DNA of 45,000 nt from Candidatus Omnitrophota bacterium (GTDB lineage Bacteria; Omnitrophota; Omnitrophia; Omnitrophales; Aquincolibacteriaceae): positions 1 to 45,000 of the forward strand of contig JACKFM010000002.1 in NCBI GenBank assembly GCA_020632475.1, given 5' to 3'. Each line of letters begins with the position of its first letter. Position 1 is the stretch's first letter. Shown here one piece after another: positions 23,015 through 29,904 of this stretch. The position numbers and the translations under genes are program-made. Under the pieces are notes generated by a model, which was not told the origin of the DNA, ran no database searches, and worked only from the letters and a program-made list of their open reading frames with translations.

Positions 23015-24121
23015 TTAAACTGCTAACCTTAAACTTTCCCAGACAAAACACAGCATCTCTCGTGCACACGCCACTTTCACTTTGTTTCGCTCTTTTCCCG
23101 CATGCAACAAGTGCTGACCCTTCTTTGCCAAGCGTTCCATACAGCGATCCGCAATTTCGATATATTTCCTTGGCACTCCTTCACGCCGCTTCTTAAGCAA
23201 GTAACTTTCCGTGGGCCTTAACATTGCTTTCTGTGACGCTTCAATCGCAGTTGTCCGAATCCACCGGTTTCCCATTTTCGTCATACTCCACTGCCTTTGC
23301 TTTCCTCCGGAGGAATACTCCCTCATGTCCATGCCCGCATAGGATGTCAGCCGCTTCGGATGATCAAACCTCTGAATATCTCCGATCTCTGTGACAAGCG
23401 TTAAGGCGCCTATCAGCCCAATCCCACGGTAACAACTCAAAGCTTTCACTGACTTTTCGTACCTCGCATGCCTTGCCATTTCTTCGATCTTCTGCTCGTA
23501 AAATCCAACTTGCCTTTCCAAGCTTTCGATTTGACTCATAAGCAACTCAAGTGTCGCTTTTAAAGTCGCTATCTTTATCGCTTTGATCTGGCCTTCAAGC
23601 CACCGGCGGTGCTCTTGGGTCCAATGCGATTTTCTTGTCTTTGCCGATTTGGCCCCGCGATAATCAAGGCCTATTCTCCGACACTGGCTCAATAAATACT
23701 GTTTGGATCCTTTTAGTTGCTTTTGAACAAACTGTCTGGCTCTCAATAAATCTCTGAGTGCTTCTTGCTCTTTATCAGGGACTCTTACTGTTTTAAGCAT
23801 CTCCTTCTGGTAGTACTCCGCTAATCTTTGGCAATCAATCCGATCCGTTTTAACCTGATCGCCAGGGCTTCGTGGAATCGAGCTTGGAGCAATGATTTCA
23901 CACTCATAGCCTTTTTCACTCAGATCTCTTTGCAAGGAGTAGCCCAGATAACTCGCTTCATAACAAATTCTCACGCCTTCTTTGCCTCCCAAGATTTCTT
24001 CTAGCTCTTTAATCAAGGCTCTTGCATTCGGTCGGCATTTAAATCCCATCTTTTCCTCAAACACATAACCGTGAAAATTTTTATCGTCGACATCAATTCC
24101 TACATGGTATATCTTCTTCAT
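23015..24121 (-). CDS. IS110/IS1111-family transposase
   Basis: This 368-aa protein is an intact IS110-family recombinase. The N-terminal RuvC-like DEDD domain is seen in VGIDVDDK (D10), CYEASYLGY (E55) and KTDRIDCQRL (D93, D96). The C-terminal transposase_20 (IS116/IS110/IS902) domain has GIGLIGALTLVTEIGDIQRF, LTSYAGMD and SSGGKQRQWSMTKMGNRWIR, the last region including the conserved serine motif. A coiled-coil linker lies near 190-225. An AAGGAG Shine-Dalgarno precedes the ATG by about 10 bases. Nothing suggests inactivation. IS110 enzymes use an RNA guide to choose the insertion site. Confidence 0.95.
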   Translation of the reverse strand: MKKIYHVGIDVDDKNFHGYVFEEKMGFKCRPNARALIKELEEILGGKEGVRICYEASYLGYSLQRDLSEKGYECEIIAPSSIPRSPGDQVKTDRIDCQRLAEYYQKEMLKTVRVPDKEQEALRDLLRARQFVQKQLKGSKQYLLSQCRRIGLDYRGAKSAKTRKSHWTQEHRRWLEGQIKAIKIATLKATLELLMSQIESLERQVGFYEQKIEEMARHARYEKSVKALSCYRGIGLIGALTLVTEIGDIQRFDHPKRLTSYAGMDMREYSSGGKQRQWSMTKMGNRWIRTTAIEASQKAMLRPTESYLLKKRREGVPRKYIEIADRCMERLAKKGQHLLHAGKERNKVKVACAREMLCFVWESLRLAV

Positions 24122-24219
24122 TGGATGGCTCTCCTTGGTTTAAGTGCTACTTTGGTTTTAAAGATCTCTCTTTATACCAAATCACTTAATGGAGGTAACC
24201 AGCCCTCGTCGCCGAGGAG

Positions 24220-24231
24220 CAGTCATCCATA
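24220..24231 (+). repeat. Subterminal inverted repeat of the IS (transposase-proximal end)
   Basis: CAGTCATCCATA is a perfect 12-bp reverse complement of 22767-22778. The following bases AGCTTCTTAT are an imperfect copy of the start of the adjacent repeat unit, so the element meets the array at this end. Confidence 0.75.
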
Positions 24232-24570
24232 GCTTCTTATAGCCTCTTATCAAACGTCTTTTGTTTGATTAGAGGATATTATCCCTGACGCTTTTTGTCA
24301 GGGGTTTAGCCTCTTATCAAACGTCTTTTGTTTGATTAGAGGATATTATCCCTGACGCTTTTTGTCAGGGGTTTAGCCTCTTATCAAACGTCTTTTGTTT
24401 GATTAGAGGATATTATCCCTGACGTTTTTTGTCAGGGGTTTGGCCTCTTATCAAACGTCTTTTTTTGATTAGAGGGTATTATCCCTGACGTTTTTTGTCA
24501 GGGGTTTAGCCTCTTATCAAACGTCTTTTGTTTGATTAGAGGATATTATCCCTGACGCTTTCCATCAGGG
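24231..24570. repeat. Tandem twin-hairpin array, five units of 66-67 bp
   Basis: Five units begin at 24241, 24308, 24375, 24442 and 24508. Each carries hairpin 1 (CCTCTTATCAAAC/GTTTGATTAGAGG with one mismatch) and hairpin 2 (CCCTGACG/GTCAGGG around TTTTT). The last unit changes the second hairpin to CCCTGA/TCAGGG but still pairs; the fourth lacks one base in hairpin 1. A 10-bp partial unit (AGCTTCTTAT) abuts the IS at 24231. There is no ORF and no Cas gene. The same framework (TTATCC, hairpin, GGGTTAG) recurs at 38.2 kb with different stem sequences. Confidence 0.85.
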
Positions 24571-24633
24571 TACTTTTGCTATTCCAGTCATTGCCTTTTG
24601 TTTTATCGAAACTGCCAAAATTAAATACTTGCT

Positions 24634-24754
24634 GGGTAAAGAAATATTATGAAGAAACCATCAGCGTCGTTTATGAGCGCAGGAGATCACCCCGCCGCAC
24701 AGGCGGGGAAGCTCATAAGCGATTGACGCGTTTTGAAATAATATTTCTTTACCT
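24634..24754. other. Structured palindromic element, copy 2
   Basis: GTAAAGAAATATTAT (24636-24650) pairs perfectly with 24738-24752. Then GAAAC-CATCA-GCGTC pairs with GACGC-GTTTT, leaving CATCA as a bulge; TTATGAGC (24671-24678) pairs perfectly with GCTCATAA (24711-24718); and CCCCGCC pairs with GGCGGGG. AGGAGATC (24681-24688) is unpaired. The core aligns with the element at 3.73-3.98 kb including AAATATT, ATCAGCG, AGGAGATC, AGCTC and AAGCGA, with compensatory changes in the stems. Confidence 0.7.
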
Positions 24755-24804
24755 TTACACATGCTGTTATGGAGCATATTTCTCCGGAGAGCTTCAAATC
24801 TCAA

Positions 24805-24848
24805 TAAAAAAGCCCATGACCGTTTAACCAGTCATGGGCTTTTGTTTG
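24805..24848 (-). terminator. Intrinsic terminator (works in both directions)
   Basis: AAGCCCATGAC (24810-24820) pairs with GTCATGGGCTT (24831-24841) over an 10-base loop. On the minus strand the stem is followed by TTTTTTATTG and on the plus strand by TTTTGTTTG. It lies 31 bp after the stop codon of the 47-codon gene and marks that gene as a separate transcription unit. Confidence 0.85.
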
Positions 24849-24878
24849 AAACTCGTTTCTATTTTTATTGCTTAAAAA

Positions 24879-25022
24879 TTAAACCGAACGAACCTCCTTA
24901 AAGCCCATGTCACGGCCGCGTTTAAGGCCATGAATTGCTTTAGACACAATCCACGCCTTCGGCATGACTGTCGTCATGCTTTCTACGCGATAACCTGCAG
25001 GTGCTTTAAAATCCGGGTTCAT
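24879..25022 (-). CDS. Small uncharacterised protein (47 aa)
   Basis: The reading frame could begin at several ATGs. I choose 25022 because GAGGA lies 7 bases before it, whereas only one base separates GAGGA from the next ATG upstream (25028). The 47-aa product begins MNPDFKAPAGYRVESMTTV and ends KRGRDMGFKEVRSV. It has no membrane segment or cysteines and a basic C-terminal half. A TTGCAC/CACAAT promoter lies upstream with 17-bp spacing, and an intrinsic terminator follows the stop. This framing supports a real gene, but I recognise no family. It stands alone among repeats and the IS. Confidence 0.6.
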   Translation of the reverse strand: MNPDFKAPAGYRVESMTTVMPKAWIVSKAIHGLKRGRDMGFKEVRSV

Positions 25023-25050
25023 ATCCATTTCCTCTGCTTGCAACTTTGCA

Positions 25051-25079
25051 ATTGTGCCACGCTTTATGAGTTTGTGCAA
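25051..25079 (-). promoter_or_regulatory. Candidate promoter of the 47-codon gene
   Basis: Read on the minus strand, TTGCAC (25074-25079) and CACAAT (25051-25056) are 17 bp apart, and the -10 lies 28 bp from the chosen ATG. The -10 matches the consensus at four of six positions, so the call is moderate. Confidence 0.4.
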
Positions 25080-25201
25080 GCCCTGCCTCTAAAAACAAAA
25101 TCATTCTTACGGATTTTTTCCATAAAATAAATTTGCTGTATCTTGTTGATATATAAAAAGATATATGCGCTCACAGAGAGAAACTGGACTCTTTTCGGTC
25201 T

Positions 25202-26140
25202 TTAAAGGCGGGCGAGTTCTTTGGCAAAGGCAAACCGTTCGGCGGGCAGCCACTCTTCGACTTTTTCACCTGCAAAATCCACGGCATCCAGACGGTGACG
25301 CAGCCCTTTTTGATTGGCAAGCTGAATGTTCAATCCCGGGCGTGCATTGACTTCAAGGATGACGGGCCCTAACAGAACATCAATGACAAAATCGACTCCG
25401 ATGTAGCCCATGCCAAAAATCGGATAAACGGCCGATGCGGTTTCAAGAATCTGCTCCCAAAAAGGCACTTGGACTCCCGCAACACTCACACCGGTATCGG
25501 GATGCTTTGTCACAATGCTGTTACGGTGAACCGCATTCACTGTGGTTCCGGTATCAAGCCGTATTCCCGTGCCCATCGCGCCCTGATGCAAATTGGCTTT
25601 CCCGTCTGATTGTTTTGTCGGAAGCCTCAACATAGCCATGACCGGAATACCCCGGTAAATCACAACACGGACATCCGGCACGCCTTCATAAGAAATATTT
25701 TTAAAAACCGGATGGCTGTGCACACGGTACTCCACAAAACAGGCATCGTCGGTGCCGCCCAGCGAATAAAGCCCGGCAAGGATATTTGTGACATGATATT
25801 CAAGTTCATCGTGCCGAAGCCATTGCCCGTTCGTCTTTTGAACGCGCCTTCCTTCACGATCGCCGATGACCAGAATTCCGCGCCCCGCCGATCCGCGCGC
25901 GGGCTTAATCACAAATTCACGGTACCGTCTTAAGAGTTTCAGGCGTGAAATTTCAAACGGATGAGTGATCTCAAGGTAAGTCACCGCGGTCGGAAAACCA
26001 AATTCTTCCAGTTTACGCTTAGTCTGGAGTTTATCGTCCACCAAAGGATACTGGCTGCGCGGATTATTCGGAAGCAGATAGTCGCCGTTACGGCGGTTCA
26101 TGCCAAGCAAACCGAAAGATTCTCCTTTGAGAAAAAGCAT
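25202..26140 (-). CDS. RimK-like alpha-L-glutamate ligase-type ATP-grasp protein
   Basis: This 312-aa protein is a RimK-related ATP-grasp of the type usually annotated as alpha-L-glutamate ligase-like. It has NRRNGDYLLPNNPR near 16, the ATP-binding FVIKPARGSAGRGILVI near 74, an ACFVEYRVHSHP region near 133, and the metal site VILEVNARPGLN near 272. RimK-type enzymes add glutamate to peptides or proteins, but the target of this subfamily is unknown. The gene follows the 7TM transglutaminase by 2 bp, a pairing well known from comparative genomics. The aspartic-protease partner often found with them is not seen here. Confidence 0.85.
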   Translation of the reverse strand: MLFLKGESFGLLGMNRRNGDYLLPNNPRSQYPLVDDKLQTKRKLEEFGFPTAVTYLEITHPFEISRLKLLRRYREFVIKPARGSAGRGILVIGDREGRRVQKTNGQWLRHDELEYHVTNILAGLYSLGGTDDACFVEYRVHSHPVFKNISYEGVPDVRVVIYRGIPVMAMLRLPTKQSDGKANLHQGAMGTGIRLDTGTTVNAVHRNSIVTKHPDTGVSVAGVQVPFWEQILETASAVYPIFGMGYIGVDFVIDVLLGPVILEVNARPGLNIQLANQKGLRHRLDAVDFAGEKVEEWLPAERFAFAKELARL

Positions 26141-26142
26141 GG

Positions 26143-27702
26143 TTATCCTTTTATTTTGCGCAGCTCTCTAAAACGCCAAAGCTCACTCAACCGCAACCCC
26201 GTATAGCGCCCCAGTAAAAGCAACAGGCCCATAACGCCGAGCAATAATTCAGGATACGTAAAAAGGTAAAAGCGCAGCGCGGGATGATCCATCAGGAAAT
26301 AAGCGGTCATCGCCACCAGCGTTGTCCCTGCGGCAATTTTTAAGGCGGCTACGGTTCCGTCTTCTGTTTGTACTACCGAGAAACGCTCAATCGTCCATGT
26401 GATAATAATCATCGGGAAAAGTGAGATATAAAGCAGCTGGCCTTGACCGATCAGGTTCCCGAAAACCATAATGCCGACGGTCATAATGACGACCGTGGTA
26501 ATAATCAGGGAGATGCGCGGCACCACCAGGACTTTCAGCCAATCGAGAAAAATCCTTAAGACACATCCGATACCGATCATAAGCGACAGGCAGGCCAATC
26601 CGGTTCCAAGCGATATTTCACGAAAAGCGAGCGCAAGAATAATCGGCGCAAAAGTTCCAAAGGTCGGTACACCGATCAGAACACGGAAAATCGTTACCAC
26701 CAGCACGCCTATCGGGATTAAGAGCAAAACTTTAACTGAGTTTTGAAACGGCAGGGGCAGACTGTAGAGCGTAAAAAAAGGATCGGCCGGCGGAATTTTA
26801 CCGTGTTCGATTACAAAGAAATATTCAAATGATTCAAGCCGCATGTGCCGGATCAGTGCATAATCCCCACGATACATCTCAAGATAATTGGCCGGCAGAA
26901 AAGCGAAGTGGTTGTTGACGACATCAAAAGGAATCCATGTGCCGCCGATATAATTTTCGGCCCAGACGTGGGTCACCGTTTTAACGCCTTCATCCAACAA
27001 AATACCGCCGACCAGACGGGACGGAATTCCGGCGGCACGGCTGAAGGCCACAAAAAGCCGGGCCTGTCCTCCGCAATCGGCGGTCAACGCATCCAGAGTC
27101 TGTGTGGCATCCTTACTGCCCTTTTCAGACTGATATTTAATCTCACCTCGGATGTATTTAAAGATCTTCTCAGTCACCACCGCCGCTTTTTTGTCTTTCT
27201 TGCGAATAATTTTTTTCAGGTGTTTATAAATCGACGGGTTATCCGATTGAATGTGTTTAGTCGATCTCAACCAAAATTGAATGTCGTCGGGATAATCATT
27301 TTCCGGATGGGTTGAGATGCGCGCTTCCTGAGGGATTTCAAACTGTTGACTACGGACCTGTACCGAAAAACTATAACGGACAGATCCGCTTTTATCCAGA
27401 AGATCAGAATTCCAGTATCCGATACGGTTGTTTGTACGCTGATGATTATGGGTTGAAAAATCAAGGTCATTATCAAAATCTTCGTGATAGATGATCTGCC
27501 GTTCATTGGTACTGGGCAGCGTCAGACGAATACGCGAAGCCTCGCCCCGTCCCTTGTAATTCATTTGAATCACAACGTCCCAAAGGGCTCCGCCCTGCCC
27601 GGGGCGGAAATCCTTGTCCCATTTCGACATCTTAAAGAAAAAAATGACAAGCCCGGTCAGGATAAAAATAAATGCGAGAAGATAGACGCGCCAGTTTTTC
27701 AT
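26143..27702 (-). CDS. 7TM transglutaminase-like membrane protein
   Basis: This 519-aa protein has an N-terminal membrane helix (about 6-24), a periplasmic region to about residue 300 and a C-terminal block of six or seven membrane helices. The periplasmic part contains a transglutaminase-like domain with ADCGGQARLFVAFSRAAGIPSRLVGG (Cys near 206), THVWAENY (His near 241) and PFDVVNN (Asp near 256). The family is often called inactive, but all three triad residues appear present here. It partners with the RimK-like ligase 2 bp downstream. In such systems the two proteins probably modify a cell-envelope peptide, but this is not demonstrated. Confidence 0.85.
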   Translation of the reverse strand: MKNWRVYLLAFIFILTGLVIFFFKMSKWDKDFRPGQGGALWDVVIQMNYKGRGEASRIRLTLPSTNERQIIYHEDFDNDLDFSTHNHQRTNNRIGYWNSDLLDKSGSVRYSFSVQVRSQQFEIPQEARISTHPENDYPDDIQFWLRSTKHIQSDNPSIYKHLKKIIRKKDKKAAVVTEKIFKYIRGEIKYQSEKGSKDATQTLDALTADCGGQARLFVAFSRAAGIPSRLVGGILLDEGVKTVTHVWAENYIGGTWIPFDVVNNHFAFLPANYLEMYRGDYALIRHMRLESFEYFFVIEHGKIPPADPFFTLYSLPLPFQNSVKVLLLIPIGVLVVTIFRVLIGVPTFGTFAPIILALAFREISLGTGLACLSLMIGIGCVLRIFLDWLKVLVVPRISLIITTVVIMTVGIMVFGNLIGQGQLLYISLFPMIIITWTIERFSVVQTEDGTVAALKIAAGTTLVAMTAYFLMDHPALRFYLFTYPELLLGVMGLLLLLGRYTGLRLSELWRFRELRKIKG

Positions 27703-27797
27703 AGGGGTTTTTTAGAGATCACCTGATGTGCGTCATTTTAAAAGACGCTTTAAAATAGTCAATAGAAACTACTGATAAGCGGCTAACGCCCGAAGGT

Positions 27798-29897
27798 TTA
27801 AGGTTGGCTACCTTTACACGCACCGGTCAATTGTTTCAAACACATCCGGAAAATAAAACCTGAAAAAAGAACGGAAAATAAGACAAGTCCATATTGCATC
27901 AGAGCGGTTACCACGCCGCTATGATAAAAAAATTGAACAACATGATTGCCTGGAGGAATTTTAACCGCCTTAAAATTCTTATTGGCTTTATAAATGAAAC
28001 TGGGTTTTCCGTCCACATCGGCACTCCAGCCCGGATCAAAAGAATCCCGATAAAAAAGAAGCCCGTTTTGGCTCCCCGCTAAAAACACCCGGGCTTTTAC
28101 CTGACCGGGTGTAAAATTTTCGATTTCCTGAATTTTTCCGCCGGAATCATCCTGCAGAATTTTGGTTCCGATATCCATCCCGCCCGAATCGATAAAATCA
28201 GGTTCATCCGCAACAATCTTCAAAAGGGGCTGATGGCAATAAAACAGGGCATCTATTTGACGGTTCATTTTATAAGTCTTCCAGAAATCCCCGCCTCCTT
28301 CGCTAAACTGCCGGTTCTGACAGATGTCATGAGCCATAAACGAATGATTGACCATAAAAAGGTCGGCTCCCGCGATCCGGTTCATTGCCGGAGAACCTTC
28401 GGCTTGTATCGAAGAAAGCAGGGTGTTTTTGTCAACCCTGCGGACATCTGTAGTTTGCGGATCATGAACCAGCGGCCAGGGCTGATAATAATAGGCATAA
28501 AAAAAGTTCCAATAGGACAGAATGTCAAAAGCAAAAAAAAGAATCAGGACGGCACTATATTTCGAAACAGACATTTTTCTTCCGCCAATGATCAGGGTCA
28601 GAATTAATAACTGTGCAAAAAGAAAATAATCAAAAGCCGTCTTGAGCGGATAAAAGAATTTAATATTGAATTGAAACGCGGCCATCCATAATACAACGGT
28701 AAAAATCGCACATAATAAGAATACTGAACGTTGAATATGGGCAGGACGAGCGCGGACATCTTTTAAAAAACGCTGCACGCCGAATCCCGCGAGCATCATC
28801 ATAAAAAACCGGATATGGCCGGACAACACGTCAACGTGAAACAAGGGAAATTGGTCCCACGGCTTTAACCCCATCTGATGAAAAATAAATACGGCCGTAA
28901 CAGGAAGAATGAGCAACATCGCCAGGACTCTTCCCATACAGACATAAAAAACGTCTTCCTCCTGAATAATCGAATAGAAGATAAAGACTACTGCCGGCAG
29001 CCCGACATAAAACAGACCTGCCGTGTGCTGGAAATTCGGAAAGATAAGCCCGAAAAACTTTAAAGGACCGTAGGCGGTTCCGACAAAATGTCCAAAAAAC
29101 ATTTCATGAAGCACCGGTGTGAAATTTCCAAATCCCGGCAAAAAACCTCTAATTTGGGCGACAGCCCGGAAATGAAAGAAGAACAAGATCGCAATTGCGC
29201 TGCATAATAAAATGATTTCTGCCTTAAAGATTCCGGGCCTTGCCCCGCCCTTAGCCGCAGACAACATCGTCCAAAAGAGTAATGCCATAATAAAACTATT
29301 GAGCAGGATCAGATAAAACGGAATGCCGATAAATGAAAAGATGAGGCACAAAATCAATTTTAAAAAATCACTTCTTTTCCCGCTGTCCCAAAAAACTTTT
29401 AGAAAAAAACATTCCAGGGGCAGAAGATAAAAACTTTCAAGATTCCATAGGAGCTGACAAATCCATAAGCTGCTTGCCATCATAAGCAAACAACAAATTA
29501 CCGCAACGCTCCGGTCACGGAAAAGTCGCAGCGATAAAAAATAGGTTCCCAGCATCAAAAGCAATTGTTCGATCACCGCAGAAACTTTAAACAGCCAAAA
29601 GGCATCGGAAACAGAAAAAACAGCCCCGGCGATACCCGCTAGGTATTTAGCCGGCGTCAGATAATTTAATTGAAGAAAAAGACTCGGCAGCCCAAAGTGG
29701 GCAAAGGGCAGCCATTCGATCAGCTTATGATTGAAAAAATAATGGCTATAAAAAATATGAAATACTTTATATTGTTCTCCCAGATCACCCTGAATCGGCC
29801 ACCGTTCATAAAGCAGGGTGAAGTGATTGATATAAACCAGGACCAAGATGAGGCCCAACAGGGTCGTGTCAATTCTGATTTTCTTTAAATTATCCAT
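27798..29897 (-). CDS. YfhO-like polytopic membrane protein
   Basis: This 699-aa membrane protein has at least 11-13 predicted helices and a large extracytoplasmic C-terminal region of about 230 residues with a final helix pair (LMQYGLVLFSVLF). The C-terminal FDPGWSADVDGK motif, followed by KAVKIPPGNHVVQFFYHSG, is typical of YfhO-family proteins, which belong to the GT-C-type membrane superfamily and often modify lipoteichoic acid or other glycopolymers. No catalytic residues are assigned. It lies 7 bp downstream of a paralogue and upstream of the 7TM transglutaminase. Substrate and donor are unknown. Confidence 0.75.
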   Translation of the reverse strand: MDNLKKIRIDTTLLGLILVLVYINHFTLLYERWPIQGDLGEQYKVFHIFYSHYFFNHKLIEWLPFAHFGLPSLFLQLNYLTPAKYLAGIAGAVFSVSDAFWLFKVSAVIEQLLLMLGTYFLSLRLFRDRSVAVICCLLMMASSLWICQLLWNLESFYLLPLECFFLKVFWDSGKRSDFLKLILCLIFSFIGIPFYLILLNSFIMALLFWTMLSAAKGGARPGIFKAEIILLCSAIAILFFFHFRAVAQIRGFLPGFGNFTPVLHEMFFGHFVGTAYGPLKFFGLIFPNFQHTAGLFYVGLPAVVFIFYSIIQEEDVFYVCMGRVLAMLLILPVTAVFIFHQMGLKPWDQFPLFHVDVLSGHIRFFMMMLAGFGVQRFLKDVRARPAHIQRSVFLLCAIFTVVLWMAAFQFNIKFFYPLKTAFDYFLFAQLLILTLIIGGRKMSVSKYSAVLILFFAFDILSYWNFFYAYYYQPWPLVHDPQTTDVRRVDKNTLLSSIQAEGSPAMNRIAGADLFMVNHSFMAHDICQNRQFSEGGGDFWKTYKMNRQIDALFYCHQPLLKIVADEPDFIDSGGMDIGTKILQDDSGGKIQEIENFTPGQVKARVFLAGSQNGLLFYRDSFDPGWSADVDGKPSFIYKANKNFKAVKIPPGNHVVQFFYHSGVVTALMQYGLVLFSVLFSGFIFRMCLKQLTGACKGSQP

Positions 29898-29904
29898 AAA
29901 TTAA

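Larger units (their letters stand above)
22760..24238 (-). mobile_element. IS110-family insertion sequence, IS1111-type
   Basis: The element contains an intact DEDD transposase (23015-24121) flanked by perfect 12-bp inverted repeats (22767-22778 and 24220-24231). About 110 bp of non-coding DNA lie upstream of the gene and about 235 bp downstream. Subterminal inverted repeats and long downstream non-coding DNA are typical of the IS1111 group. Exact ends are set to a few bases outside the repeats and are approximate. One end abuts the ribosome site of the small-gene unit and the other abuts the twin-hairpin repeat array. Confidence 0.75.

Noticed and set aside
22912..24196. Direct repeats ACTATGGAGGT / CTTAATGGAGGT as the IS ends
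   Set aside because: They match only imperfectly, and the perfect 12-bp inverted repeats further out are better boundaries. They may still be guide-RNA related.
24241..24570. CRISPR array
   Set aside because: Units are contiguous with no variable spacers, both parts of each unit are self-complementary, and there are no cas genes. It is a tandem twin-hairpin repeat.
27730..27748. Terminator at GCGTC/GACGC between YfhO-like and transglutaminase genes
   Set aside because: The stem is short, the loop is ATTTTAAAA and no T-run follows on the minus strand, so evidence is too weak.
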